Part shown: piece after piece, positions 7,422 through 16,772 of the stretch | How the letters are laid out: each line of letters starts with the position of its first letter | Numbering within the stretch: the stretch's first letter is position 1 | NCBI GenBank assembly: GCA_030692365.1 | Contig: JAUYCC010000037.1 | Span: 1 to 63,077, forward strand | Source: Pelolinea sp. | GTDB lineage: Bacteria; Chloroflexota; Anaerolineae; Anaerolineales; Anaerolineaceae | Reading direction: 5' to 3' | DNA length: 63,077 bases | The notes under the pieces: model-generated | What the model was told of the DNA's origin: nothing | The model's input: the letters and a program-made list of their open reading frames with translations, nothing else | Databases searched by the model: none | Made by a program: the position numbers and the translations under genes

Positions 7422-8927
7422 ATGGCAGAAGAGATCTTAAAGCTTGAAAAAATCAACAAGCGTTTTGAAGGTGTGGTCGCCCTGGAAGATGTAGATCTGA
7501 CGATCAATAAAGGGGAGATCGTCTGCCTCTTAGGCGAAAACGGCTCAGGTAAATCCACCATGATCAAGATCATTTCCGGTGTGTACTCCTTTGATTCCGG
7601 TACAGCCGTCATCAATGGCAAGGAATACAAACACATCACACCGTTAAATTCCATCCATGAAGGCATTGAAGTCATTTATCAGGACTTTTCATTATTCCCA
7701 CATTTAACTGTTGCAGAGAACATCGCCATTTCGGAGATCATTCTGGAAGGGGATAAGGTCATGAACTGGAAAAAAGTGGAACAGATCGCCAAGGATAAAT
7801 TAAAGAAGCTTAGCGTCGATATTCCCTTGTATGAGACTGTTGGCAAGTTTTCAGCCGCAGACCGCCAACTGATCGCCATTGCCAAGGTCCTGCTGGATAA
7901 TACCAAGCTCATTATCATGGATGAACCTACCACTGCCCTTTCCCGCAAGGAAATCGAAGCGTTGTGCACAACCATTAATGATCTGAAAAATTTGGGTATT
8001 TCCATCCTGTTTGTCAGCCACAAACTGAATGAGGTTCGCGACCTGGCTGAACGCGTGGTCATATTCCGCAATGGCAGAAAAGTATATGACGAAAAAGTAA
8101 CAGCCAAAGACTTCAACTTTGATGAAGTTGGATTCCTGATGACCGGTAAACGCATCGATACTTCCAAGATAGATTACAGCGTGCCGGATTTGAAGGCAAC
8201 GCCAAAAATGGAAGTCGAGCACCTGAAACTGGCGGGTAAAGTGGATGATGTTTCCTTTAAACTGTATCAGCATGAGGTTCTTGGAATTACCGGCCTGCTG
8301 GGCGGCGGCCAATCTGACCTGGCGCTGGCCTTGTTTGGCGCAGCACCGGCTGATTCCGGCGTGATCAAGATTGAAGGCAAAGAGGTCAAGATCAAAGCCA
8401 TTCATCAAGCGGTTGAGGCAGGAATCGGCTATGTCCCTGCCGACCGAATACGTGTTGGCCTTTTCATGGAACATCCCATTAAAGATAATATCGTTCCAAT
8501 CATTATCAATACCCTGGTCAATAAACTGGGCTTCCTGGTTCCCGGGAAAATTAAGCAAGTTGCCCAGAAATGGGTTAAGGAACTGGCAGTCAAGACCTCT
8601 AATGTTGATCTGCCCGCGCAGAGCCTTTCTGGCGGAAACCAGCAAAGATTGGTATTGGCAAAATGGATGGCGGCTGACCCAACAGTTTTGATCATGGATG
8701 GGCCTACCGTCGGTGTGGATATAGGCTCCAAGGCGGAAATTCACGAACTCATGCGCAACATGGGCAAGGAAGGGCGAGGTGTTATCCTGGTTTCGGATGA
8801 TATACCTGAACTTCTGCAGGTATGCAACCGGGTACTGGTGATGCGTGATGGCAAGCTCATCTCGGAGCATCAGACCAAAGCGATCACGGAAGAAGTGCTT
8901 TATACCGAACTGGTTGCCAGCTGCTAA
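7422..8927 (+). CDS. CUT2-type sugar ABC transporter ATP-binding protein (RbsA/MglA/XylG-like)
   Basis: This 501-residue protein has two fused ATPase domains, as expected for CUT2 sugar importers. Domain 1 has Walker A GENGSGKST and Walker B LIIMDEPTTAL; its signature is degenerate (FSAADRQ). Domain 2 has the degenerate Walker A GLLGGGQSD usual in this family, a canonical LSGGNQQR signature, and ILIMDGPTVGVDIG in place of the common DEPT. It powers uptake through the permeases that follow. The frame extends to a TTG at 7407, but GAGGT at 7411-7415 supports the ATG at 7422. Confidence 0.93.
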   Translation: MAEEILKLEKINKRFEGVVALEDVDLTINKGEIVCLLGENGSGKSTMIKIISGVYSFDSGTAVINGKEYKHITPLNSIHEGIEVIYQDFSLFPHLTVAENIAISEIILEGDKVMNWKKVEQIAKDKLKKLSVDIPLYETVGKFSAADRQLIAIAKVLLDNTKLIIMDEPTTALSRKEIEALCTTINDLKNLGISILFVSHKLNEVRDLAERVVIFRNGRKVYDEKVTAKDFNFDEVGFLMTGKRIDTSKIDYSVPDLKATPKMEVEHLKLAGKVDDVSFKLYQHEVLGITGLLGGGQSDLALALFGAAPADSGVIKIEGKEVKIKAIHQAVEAGIGYVPADRIRVGLFMEHPIKDNIVPIIINTLVNKLGFLVPGKIKQVAQKWVKELAVKTSNVDLPAQSLSGGNQQRLVLAKWMAADPTVLIMDGPTVGVDIGSKAEIHELMRNMGKEGRGVILVSDDIPELLQVCNRVLVMRDGKLISEHQTKAITEEVLYTELVASC

Positions 8928-8966
8928 GGGCAATGACCTTTCGAAAATGACTGGAGTATAAGAATT

Positions 8967-9944
8967 ATGAAAAAGAATTTCTTCAAGAGCTATGAATTTT
9001 TTCTAATACTATTACTGGCGACGATCTGGGTGATTGTTGGTTTGGTCAATCCCAAATTCTTTTCCCTGGGGACGTTGTTTGATGTATTCCGTGCTCAGAC
9101 CGTCTATATCATGATGGCTTTTGGCTTGCTGCCGGTGGTGATCCTGGGTGGCGTTGACATTTCATTTGTCGCTATAGGAGCCTTAGCGACGTATCCTGTG
9201 CATTATTACTTGTTGAACCATGGCTACGCAGGAGGCATGGGTTTGTATTTTGTGATAGCCATTGTTATTGGCTTGCTGGCAGGCTTGCTGATTGGTTTCT
9301 TGAACTATAGATTCAAACTCAGTATTTTTGATCTTTCTTTGGGTGTGAACACCATGATATATGGTGCCGTGCTTTTCTTCGTCGACGCGGTTTGGAACTT
9401 TGACATGTCTACCGGATTGGATGGCTGGAATCAGAAAGCGCTGATTACGGTTAAATCTTCGGGTTTGGGTGGGTCTTTCCTGCATATTTCTTTTTTGGTT
9501 GTGCTTGTGACTGGTGTTTTATTGCACCTTTTCCTTACCTACACTACCCTCGGCCGCTCCATCTATGCCATGGGCAGCAACAGATCTGTGGCCATCCGCA
9601 CCGGTATTAACCCAAAACTTATTTTCTTGACTGTTTTCCCGATCATGGGGCTTATGGCTGCACTGGCAGGCATCACATGGTCAGGCCTGGAACAGCAATT
9701 TCGGCCGGTCCTCTTTCAAGGCAAGAACATGCAGGTGCTGGCTGCAGTCATCATGGGCGGCGCATCTATACGAGGCGGTAAAGGATCGGTCCTGGGAGTA
9801 TTTCTGGGTACGATCCTGGTGGGAATTATCAGCCAGGCCCTGGTTTATATGAAGATCCCTACCGCCTGGATGGATACGGTTATGGGTATAACCTTCATTT
9901 CCTTCGCTGTCTATCAGACACTCGAAACACGGACTACTAAATAA
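8967..9944 (+). CDS. CUT2-type sugar ABC transporter permease (RbsC-like), copy 1
   Basis: The 325-residue product is a hydrophobic protein with eight to ten predicted membrane segments. It carries the family signatures PVVILGGVDISFVAIGALAT near residue 60 and AVIMGGASIRGGKGSVLG near 262. It forms part of the membrane channel with the permease at 9994. It is closely similar to the third permease at 11314, with the same N-terminal sequence style (SYEFFLILLLA and SYELFLFFLLV) and the same C-terminus (QALVYMKIPTAW and QALVYLRIPTAW), so the two are recent paralogues. Confidence 0.92.
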   Translation: MKKNFFKSYEFFLILLLATIWVIVGLVNPKFFSLGTLFDVFRAQTVYIMMAFGLLPVVILGGVDISFVAIGALATYPVHYYLLNHGYAGGMGLYFVIAIVIGLLAGLLIGFLNYRFKLSIFDLSLGVNTMIYGAVLFFVDAVWNFDMSTGLDGWNQKALITVKSSGLGGSFLHISFLVVLVTGVLLHLFLTYTTLGRSIYAMGSNRSVAIRTGINPKLIFLTVFPIMGLMAALAGITWSGLEQQFRPVLFQGKNMQVLAAVIMGGASIRGGKGSVLGVFLGTILVGIISQALVYMKIPTAWMDTVMGITFISFAVYQTLETRTTK

Positions 9945-9993
9945 ATCCAGATATCAATAAGATTACTAAGATATTATCTTGGAAGGTGAATCT

Positions 9994-11025
9994 ATGGAAA
10001 AGAAGCAAAGTTTTCTTGAAAAGGTTAAAGAGTTTTGGAAGGTTAATGTAGCCAAAAACCGAACAGGCCAATTGGTCCTGGTTTTGATTGGCATAACGAT
10101 CTTCTTTATTTTAACTGAACCCAAATTTTTCAGAGTCAAAACTTACGAATCGATGCTGTTACAAATGTCGGAACTGGGCATTCTGGCCATTGCCGTCTTC
10201 CTCTGCATTCTGGTGGGCGGTTTAAATATCTCGGTGATGGCAAACGCCAACCTGGCCGCCTTAGCCATGGGCTCTTTTATTCTGGCTAACGTAACCGAAT
10301 CATCAACGCCTCAGCAGATCTGGCTGACCATTTTTGGAGGCATTTTCTGCGCGTTAATTATTGGCGCGCTTGGCGGCTTGTTGAATGGATTGATGGTCGG
10401 TTATGCCAAAATGCCACCGCTGCTGGCCACATTAGGTACCGCGACACTTTTCACAGGCATCCAAAAAGGCCTCACGGGCGGTGAATCAGTCTGGGGATAT
10501 CCACCCCAGGTTGAGTACTTCGGCAACGGTAAAGTTTTAGGCTTGCCTTTACCATTTATCATGTTTTTTGTTATCACAATGATAATTTTCATAATGCTGA
10601 AATTCACGCGATTCGGGTACAAGGTTTATATGACCGGCGCTAACCAGACGACAGCTAAATTCTCGGGAATTCCCACTGAACGGGTTACCATGTTCACCTA
10701 CATTGTTGCGGGTATGTTATCATCGCTTACGGCTACAATCGTCCTCGGGCGCACCATGTCAGCCAATTCGGACTACGGTTTGTTGACGTACGTGCTCTTT
10801 ACAATTTTCGTGGCAGTGGTCAGCGGATCGCGTGCCGGATTTGGATCGGTTATAACCGTTTTTATTGGTATGTTCGCACTGCAAACCCTGCAGACCGGTT
10901 TTAACTATTTGCTGCAAACCGTGAAGGGCAGCACTTATTTTAGAGATTTCATCTGGGGTTTACTGCTCATCATCTTCCTGATCGTGAACTATTATGCTAA
11001 CGTCAGGCGGGTTGAAGATAACTGA
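9994..11025 (+). CDS. CUT2-type sugar ABC transporter permease (RbsC-like), copy 2
   Basis: This 343-residue multi-pass membrane protein belongs to the same permease family but is divergent from its neighbour. Motifs include ILVGGLNISVMANANLAALA near residue 70 and VAVVSGSRAGFGSV near 270. It probably pairs with the 8967 permease as a heterodimer. The frame reaches back to a TTG at 9979, but that TTG overlaps the GGAAGGTG ribosome site at 9981-9988, so the ATG at 9994 is preferred. A rho-independent terminator follows. Confidence 0.9.
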   Translation: MEKKQSFLEKVKEFWKVNVAKNRTGQLVLVLIGITIFFILTEPKFFRVKTYESMLLQMSELGILAIAVFLCILVGGLNISVMANANLAALAMGSFILANVTESSTPQQIWLTIFGGIFCALIIGALGGLLNGLMVGYAKMPPLLATLGTATLFTGIQKGLTGGESVWGYPPQVEYFGNGKVLGLPLPFIMFFVITMIIFIMLKFTRFGYKVYMTGANQTTAKFSGIPTERVTMFTYIVAGMLSSLTATIVLGRTMSANSDYGLLTYVLFTIFVAVVSGSRAGFGSVITVFIGMFALQTLQTGFNYLLQTVKGSTYFRDFIWGLLLIIFLIVNYYANVRRVEDN

Positions 11026-11063
11026 CGAAGCATTAATCAGTACTTTTAAATATTTCTAATGAA

Positions 11064-11091
11064 AAAATCCCCGCGATTTGGCGGGGATTTT
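11064..11091 (+). terminator. Rho-independent terminator of ABC operon
   Basis: A stem AAAATCCCCGC / GCGGGGATTTT with loop GATTTG lies just after the second permease and ends in TTTTAA. It should end the main ABC transcript before the third permease gene. Confidence 0.85.
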
Positions 11092-11313
11092 AATGCCAAC
11101 TGATTATTAAATTGAATTGTTATAAAACATCTTCTTTGTTTTTAATGACATTCCTGATTTTCTCCAAATCTAAAACCGTATTCTTGAGGAACGCAAATGA
11201 AAAGATTTTAGCGGATTGGTGGATTAAGGGAATAAAGAAAAGATTCTTTGCATCAAACAGGTTGCCAATTGTAAATAGAAATGACCATAGAAAAGGACAG
11301 GAGTTTATGAAGC

Positions 11314-12276
11314 ATGAAAAAAATTAGTATTAATTCCTATGAATTATTTCTATTTTTTTTATTGGTCGCTTTTGCAGTCATGATCGGTTTGATCAATCCT
11401 GCATTTTTTTCTTTAGGCACGTTGTTTGATGTAGTCAGGAACCAAATTGTATATATCCTGTTTGCCTTTGCCTTACTGCCAGTTGTTATTCTGGGAGGCG
11501 TTGATATTTCATTTGTCGCAATTGCATCCCTGGCAACCTTTCTGGCTCGTATTGCGTTGACGAATCTGGGATATGAAGGCGGTATCTGGCTTGTATATAT
11601 TTTGGCAATAGTTTTCGGCATTGCCGCGGGGATGGCTGTTGGCTGGCTGATATCGACCTTTAAATTAAAAATTTTCGAACTTTCCTTGGGTATGACCCCT
11701 CTGATCTATGGACTTTTGACTTTCTTTTCCAGCATCATGTCAGGTCATGGACGATTGCAGGCTTTGGTTGGATGGAATATGAAGTGGCTTGTTACAGTGC
11801 AAGCTGTAGTAGGCAGATCAGGGCTGCATGTGTCAGTTATTGTGGTAGTTCTCACTTTTATTGGAATGCATATTTTTCTGCGCTACACCACACCCGGAAG
11901 AGCAATTTATGCCGTGGGATGTGATAAGTCGGTTGCCATCCGGACAGGTTTTGATATCAAAAAAATTTACCTGACCGTCTTTTCCATCCTGGGCGCGATG
12001 GCAGCCATCGCTGGTGTTACTAGCTCTGGTTTAGGCTCCGGTTCTTTTGAGGACAAATTTTTTAAAGTGTATGCTACAGTTATCATAGGTGGCGCTACTG
12101 TTCATGGTGGGAAGGGCACGGTATTTGGAACCCTTCTTGGTGTTTTACTGGTCGGTTTAATTAATCAAGCCCTGGTTTATTTAAGGATCCCTACTGCCTG
12201 GGGGGATGCGTTTTTAGGTGTGATCTTTATCGCATTCGCCACTTATCAGACGATTGAGAACCGGTCTAACAATTAG
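11314..12276 (+). CDS. Third CUT2-type sugar ABC permease (paralogue of 8967 gene)
   Basis: The 320-residue protein is a full-length RbsC-like permease, closely related to the one at 8967-9944 (for example PVVILGGVDISFVAIASLAT and VIIGGATVHGGKGTVFGTLLG). It sits behind the operon terminator, with its own AGGAG ribosome site at 11299-11303, and has no adjacent ATPase or binding protein. It may swap into the same transporter to change specificity. It could also be a decaying duplicate, although the frame is intact. It converges on dhaL. Confidence 0.9.
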   Translation: MKKISINSYELFLFFLLVAFAVMIGLINPAFFSLGTLFDVVRNQIVYILFAFALLPVVILGGVDISFVAIASLATFLARIALTNLGYEGGIWLVYILAIVFGIAAGMAVGWLISTFKLKIFELSLGMTPLIYGLLTFFSSIMSGHGRLQALVGWNMKWLVTVQAVVGRSGLHVSVIVVVLTFIGMHIFLRYTTPGRAIYAVGCDKSVAIRTGFDIKKIYLTVFSILGAMAAIAGVTSSGLGSGSFEDKFFKVYATVIIGGATVHGGKGTVFGTLLGVLLVGLINQALVYLRIPTAWGDAFLGVIFIAFATYQTIENRSNN

Positions 12277-12392
12277 TGTTGGATATCAAATCAGTTGTTG
12301 AGAAATAATTTTAGACAATAACCCTGTTTAATATAGCATTGTTGTCCTGAAAAGACCAAGACTATTAGAACATCAATAAAGTATTTTAAAAA

Positions 12393-13025
12393 TCAGGCTG
12401 CCAGACTTTTTAGAACTAAAACCACCAAGGCACAGCCGGGATCTATTTTTCCTTCGGTACGCTCACCCAGCCAACCGGCACGGCCGACTTTATTTCTTAA
12501 TGGGGTCACATCATTCAAGCCTTTTTCCGCAGCGGCTGCCATTTCATTGGCTGCGACGGTTATTTCTTTACCGGATGCGATTGCGCCAGCGTAAGCTTCT
12601 ACAGCTGGATGCAGGGCGTCGAGCATGGTTTTATCCCCTAATTTGGCTTTGCCTTTTTCCTGAATGCTTTGAACCGCGGCACGGAGCATTGCGGCAACCT
12701 GAGCAGGGTCAATTTCAGCCTTATCTTTGGCTAACCGTCCGGCTTGCATCAGCGCGATAGCCAGGAGTGAACCCATTGTGGATGGCGCCGCGCTGTTAAT
12801 CTTCATACCGGCAGTCATCACGAATTTGCCAATATCTTCCTGTGAGACGCCAGATTCTATATAGCTTTCCACCGCATTCGCGATTTTTCTGGCTGTGATC
12901 CCCAGGTCTCCATCACCCAAAGCCTGATCTAACGAGATCAGGTAATCGCTGTTTTCACGAAGCGCGGAACAGGCTTTTCGAAAGGCAGTTTTCACTACCT
13001 CTATAGTAATATTCTGGTTTGACAT
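12393..13025 (-). CDS. dhaL: Dihydroxyacetone kinase-type nucleotide-binding subunit DhaL
   Basis: This 210-residue protein matches DhaL, the ADP/ATP-binding subunit of two-subunit dihydroxyacetone kinases. The magnesium-nucleotide motif LDQALGDGDLG and the loop PSTMGSLLAIALMQAG are present. The frame opens upstream at 13085, but the ATG at 13025 (MSNQN) is chosen: it lies four bases beyond the dhaK stop and gives the normal length. dhaK and dhaL are therefore translationally linked. No DhaM/PTS phosphodonor gene is visible, so either ATP is used directly or the donor is elsewhere. Relatives act on dihydroxyacetone or tetruloses such as erythrulose. Confidence 0.9.
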   Translation of the reverse strand: MSNQNITIEVVKTAFRKACSALRENSDYLISLDQALGDGDLGITARKIANAVESYIESGVSQEDIGKFVMTAGMKINSAAPSTMGSLLAIALMQAGRLAKDKAEIDPAQVAAMLRAAVQSIQEKGKAKLGDKTMLDALHPAVEAYAGAIASGKEITVAANEMAAAAEKGLNDVTPLRNKVGRAGWLGERTEGKIDPGCALVVLVLKSLAA

Positions 13026-13029
13026 AGGT

Positions 13030-14037
13030 CTAAGCTTGCAGCTGTCGGAAGAAGGGTGTGTCCGCTTCCGTGCCCAACAAATCAACCAGTTCCTTGTCGG
13101 CCAGGTGGAAGATGGTCAGAGAAGCGCCCACCATTTCCATAGAGGTTGCGAACTCACCGGCGTACACTTTATGAACGCTTATTTCACGGCTGGCCAGGAT
13201 GTCATGGACCTTGTTGAACAGGATCATCAGCTCCTCCAGCGGGGTGGCACCCAGGCCGTTGAGCATGACCGCCACTTTGCCACCTTTTGGAATGCTCATA
13301 TCTGCCAGAATCGCCTCGGTCATTCGCTCCGCGATTTCGTCAGCGGTGTGCAGTTTTTCGCGTTTGATTCCAGGCTCGCCGTGGATTCCCATGCCGATTT
13401 CCATTTCATCATCACCGATTTGGAAGGTTGGAGCGCCAACCGCGGGCAGAGTAACCGGGGAAAGAGCGACACCCATGGTGCGGATGTTATCCAGCGCGTG
13501 TTCGGTGACACGGACGACCTCATCGATATCCGCACCCTGGGCTGCCTTGGCGCCCGCGATTTTGAAAGCAAAAACCATTCCCGCAACGCCGCGCCGGCGG
13601 TCTTTCTCGGCAGGTGGGGCGGAAGCCACATCATCTTTGACCAGGATGGTGCAGGTTTTGATATTCTCCATTTCAACCATTTCGGCGGCCATGTCAAAAT
13701 TAAGGATATCCCCGCCGTAATTGCCGTAGATATAAACCACGCCTTTGCCGCCATCTATTTGCTTGGTGACGTTGACAATTTGTTCAATGGAGGGCGATTG
13801 GAAAACGTCACCCACCGCGCAGCCGTCCAACATGCCTTTACCCACATACCCAAGGAAAACCGGTAAATGGCCGGAACCGCCGCCGGTCATGAGTCCGACT
13901 TTTCCTTTAATAGGCGCGTCCGCTCGGGCAAGTGAGTGCACATCCTCAACTGATTTGACCTGCTTCGGGTAGGCTTTGTACAACCCCGAGAGCATATCAT
14001 TGACATAATTTGCTGGCTGATTCAATATCTTCTTCAT
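13030..14037 (-). CDS. dhaK: Dihydroxyacetone kinase-type substrate-binding subunit DhaK
   Basis: This 335-residue protein matches DhaK, which binds dihydroxyacetone or a related ketose covalently as a hemiaminal on a histidine. His219 in GMGIHGEPG is that residue, and GGGSGHLPVFLGYVG (52-66) forms the substrate pocket. An AAGGAG ribosome site lies upstream of the ATG at 14037. It is the middle gene of a minus-strand run: sulfatase, 43-base gap, dhaK, then dhaL. That placement suggests the phosphorylated compound is, or derives from, the product of the sulfatase. Confidence 0.92.
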   Translation of the reverse strand: MKKILNQPANYVNDMLSGLYKAYPKQVKSVEDVHSLARADAPIKGKVGLMTGGGSGHLPVFLGYVGKGMLDGCAVGDVFQSPSIEQIVNVTKQIDGGKGVVYIYGNYGGDILNFDMAAEMVEMENIKTCTILVKDDVASAPPAEKDRRRGVAGMVFAFKIAGAKAAQGADIDEVVRVTEHALDNIRTMGVALSPVTLPAVGAPTFQIGDDEMEIGMGIHGEPGIKREKLHTADEIAERMTEAILADMSIPKGGKVAVMLNGLGATPLEELMILFNKVHDILASREISVHKVYAGEFATSMEMVGASLTIFHLADKELVDLLGTEADTPFFRQLQA

Positions 14038-14080
14038 TGATTTCTGGCTCCTTAATAGAATGTTTTTTATTACATAAACG

Positions 14081-15601
14081 TTATGATTTTTTATGCTTTG
14101 ACCGGGTAGCTTCTTTCATAGGCAGGCCATTAGTGTAATCGAGCTGGCGGGCTTCGTAACGTTCGCTTTCTTCCCGTTGGCGCGTATAGCCCTCGTTCTG
14201 GAAACTTGGTTTCGGGGCGTCCTTGCGCCACGGCCTTGTCAGCCAGTGGTACCCGCGGAAGGGATCACGGGTGCTGTTCATCCAATCAATGATGCGATCG
14301 TGCAAATGGTCGCGGTTGGTAGCTGTTGTTGGGTCATTGATTAAATTAATGGTCTCGCCCGGATCAGTATCGAGATCATACATTTCATCGCTGTCGAGCA
14401 AATTGATTACCAATTTATAGCGGCCGTCGAAGGCTGAGCGAATGGGCTGAAAGCCGGTATAACCATCGTGGTCAATCTCAAAGCGGCCAAACTCCATGAA
14501 AAGGACATCCCTGTTTTCCTTATCCGGGTCTTTCAATACCGGCATCAGGCTTTTGCCGCTGATAACTGGAGGAATTTCTGCGTTGAAGTATTCCAGGATG
14601 GTGGGGGTAATATCCACCTGTGAAATCAGCGCATCTGATGCGGTATTAGCAGGGATCAAGCCAGGAGCGCGAACAATGAAAGGAGTATTGATAATTTCCT
14701 CATACATGGCCGGACCTTTTTTATTAAGTCCGTGGGCAAACATCATTTCGCCGTGGTCCGAGGTGTAAATGACCAGCGCGTCTGACGCGTCTTTATCCAC
14801 CGCATCCAACACCCGGCCGATTTCAGCATCTACAAAAGCGTTACATCCAAAGAATAACTGGAAAAATTCCTCACGGGTGTAATCGTAGTTGTTTTTAATA
14901 TATTCTGACCATGCTTGCTGGGGGATGGGTTTTTTGGTCAGGTCGTCTTTCTCGTTCGCAAAGGTGATGAAGGGCATGTCTTTATACATTTCCGAGAACG
15001 GCTTTGGACAGATGAAGGGGTGGTGGGGTTCGTCGTATGAAACAACAAGAAAGTAATCTTCATCCTTATTTGTTTTTATAAAGTCGATTGCCCGATTGGA
15101 ACAACGATGCGCGTAGGTGAAGTCGGCTGTCAGGTTCGGGTCGCGGCTGGTAGATGCCTTACGGGAGCGGATACGGTCCTCTTCAGACAACTCAAGAATG
15201 TAATTTCGCATGTCGTACCAGTAATTTGAATCCCAGCCTTTAGGGCATTTGCCCATGCCAAAATAATCGCCCCCGTCCAGATGCCATTTTCCTATATAAG
15301 CGGTATGGCAGCCCTCATCTGAAAGGCGTTCACCTACAGAATGAACGTTGCTATAAAGCGCCATTGAATTCGCCCACACGCCATTTTCATGCGGGTAGTT
15401 GCCAGTGAATATCGCTGACCGCGAAGGTCCACAAACGGGCGAGACGGTATAAGCGCGGTTGAAACGCAACCCTTCGGCAGCAAGCCGGTCCAGGTTGGGT
15501 GTGGGGGTGGGTTGAGATTCAGTAACGAAAGGAGAACCATAACAACCGACCATATCTTTGCGCTGGCTGTCGGTCATGATCAGGATTACTTTTTTTGGCA
15601 T
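14081..15601 (-). CDS. Cysteine-type sulfatase, no signal peptide (cytoplasmic)
   Basis: The 506-residue product is an alkaline-phosphatase-fold sulfatase. The maturation motif CGPSR has Cys57 as the residue oxidised to formylglycine. MTDSQ near residue 11, GKWHLDGGDYFG and YTSDHGEMMFAHG supply metal and sulfate ligands. The N-terminus MPKKVILIMTDSQ leads straight into the first strand, so no signal peptide is present and the enzyme should act on an imported sulfate ester. It is followed at 43 bases by dhaK and dhaL, and the maturase anSME lies 4 kb away. Phosphonate monoester hydrolases share the fold, so the substrate class is not proven. Confidence 0.88.
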   Translation of the reverse strand: MPKKVILIMTDSQRKDMVGCYGSPFVTESQPTPTPNLDRLAAEGLRFNRAYTVSPVCGPSRSAIFTGNYPHENGVWANSMALYSNVHSVGERLSDEGCHTAYIGKWHLDGGDYFGMGKCPKGWDSNYWYDMRNYILELSEEDRIRSRKASTSRDPNLTADFTYAHRCSNRAIDFIKTNKDEDYFLVVSYDEPHHPFICPKPFSEMYKDMPFITFANEKDDLTKKPIPQQAWSEYIKNNYDYTREEFFQLFFGCNAFVDAEIGRVLDAVDKDASDALVIYTSDHGEMMFAHGLNKKGPAMYEEIINTPFIVRAPGLIPANTASDALISQVDITPTILEYFNAEIPPVISGKSLMPVLKDPDKENRDVLFMEFGRFEIDHDGYTGFQPIRSAFDGRYKLVINLLDSDEMYDLDTDPGETINLINDPTTATNRDHLHDRIIDWMNSTRDPFRGYHWLTRPWRKDAPKPSFQNEGYTRQREESERYEARQLDYTNGLPMKEATRSKHKKS

Positions 15602-15757
15602 GGTGAATTCGCTCCGTTAAATAAAAAAGTTACTTAATTATAAAATAATCCAGGGAATAATAGAGATAGTGGAGATTCATTCCTGCGATTTGTTCTCTTT
15701 TTATGCTCGGCATACGTTTTTCTTTCTACATGCCCAAGAAGGGGAAGAATCTATAAC

Positions 15758-16651
15758 TTAATTGGAAGCTGCGCATCTGTAACCATCGTAATTGTGCGAA
15801 TTGATAAAACTACCCAGAATAGGCGGAATATAGTGGTGGCGGTATGTGCTGCGGACTGGCCTTTCACTCAATCGCCATGAACCTCCCCGCTCAACAAAGA
15901 CATAACCGGTTTCAGGGCCTTGGGGGTTTTTTACCGAAGAGCTGCTGTAATAATCAGCCGAATAAAAATCCGCGGTCCATTCCCACAAATTACCTGCCAT
16001 ATCCAACGCCCCATAAGGGCTGGCGCCGGCCGTGTAGCTGCCCACCTTGGTGGTGTCGCCGATATTGCCATTGTAATTTAACAAAGTCTCATTTGGGGGC
16101 TCGTTCCCCCATGGATAGAGACGGCCGTCCGTTCCGCGTGCGGCTTTTTCCCACTCGGCCTCTGTGGGCAACCTGCGGCCTGCCCAGCGGCAGTAGATAT
16201 CTGCCTGTATATGGTTGACATAAATGACGGGGTAATCATAATATTCAGGATTACCATAATAGAAATCACGGGTACTTGAATCATGACGTAACGCCGTATG
16301 GGCGCCCTGAACTGGCTGGGTACATGCTCCATCTGCCACGCACAACAAATACTTCCCGTTGGTAACTTCAGTCTGATCAATCCAAAAAGCATCCAGGTAA
16401 ACCGTGTGCACTGGCTTTTCGTCCGCCTTGCCATCCTCATAACCCATCTCAAATTCCCCCGCTGGCACATACCTCATTACCATACCGTCTTTACGTGAAA
16501 CTTTTGATGAGCCAATACCTAATTCGGGTTTGGGGGTTTGCAATGATTGTTCTTTGGTGACCTTGTCATTTTGTTGCGGTTTGTAACTACAAGCATTAAG
16601 AAAAATTAATAAAGAAAATAAAAAAATGAAACTTCGATTTTTGTTCTTCAT
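15758..16651 (-). CDS. SUMF1/FGE-fold lipoprotein lacking the catalytic cysteine pair
   Basis: The 297-residue protein starts with a lipoprotein signal peptide (FLNAC lipobox). It continues with a formylglycine-generating-enzyme fold: MRYVPAGEFEMG, YPVIYVNHIQADIYCRWAGRRLPTEAEWEKAAR split by a short gap, GNLWEWTADFY and VERGGSWRLSERPVRSTYR. In genuine aerobic FGEs the stretch after GGS carries two cysteines; here it reads WRLSERPVRS, with none. Membrane anchoring also puts it outside the cell, away from the cytoplasmic sulfatase. It is therefore unlikely to mature the neighbour, and more likely is a surface protein with the C-type-lectin-like SUMF fold. Confidence 0.8.
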   Translation of the reverse strand: MKNKNRSFIFLFSLLIFLNACSYKPQQNDKVTKEQSLQTPKPELGIGSSKVSRKDGMVMRYVPAGEFEMGYEDGKADEKPVHTVYLDAFWIDQTEVTNGKYLLCVADGACTQPVQGAHTALRHDSSTRDFYYGNPEYYDYPVIYVNHIQADIYCRWAGRRLPTEAEWEKAARGTDGRLYPWGNEPPNETLLNYNGNIGDTTKVGSYTAGASPYGALDMAGNLWEWTADFYSADYYSSSSVKNPQGPETGYVFVERGGSWRLSERPVRSTYRHHYIPPILGSFINSHNYDGYRCAASN

Positions 16652-16772
16652 CGTTTCTTCTTTTCAATTAGTTTGAAATGCGTAAATTAAAGGATTAAAG
16701 ATACTTTGAAAAATATTAGAAAATTTGATAATCAATTCAAAAAAAATAGGTTGTAATTATATCTTGAAAAAA
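16652..16772. other. AT-rich spacer between SUMF1-fold gene and P-type ATPase gene
   Basis: This short stretch is strongly AT-rich and carries no visible hairpin terminator or ORF. It probably contains the promoter of the SUMF1-fold gene, whose ribosome site AAAAGAAG is weak. Confidence 0.3.

Noticed and set aside
7851-8933. Long minus-strand frame (360 codons) opposite the ABC ATPase gene
   Set aside because: It is fully antisense to a strongly conserved gene and shows no domain. Such shadow frames are common here.
11112-11327. Plus-strand frame of 71 codons before the third permease
   Set aside because: It begins at a TTG without a ribosome site, has no family resemblance, and overlaps the real ribosome site and start of the permease gene.
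15758-16651. Assignment as a functional formylglycine-generating enzyme for the sulfatase
   Set aside because: The catalytic cysteine pair is missing and the protein is exported as a lipoprotein, whereas the sulfatase has no signal peptide.
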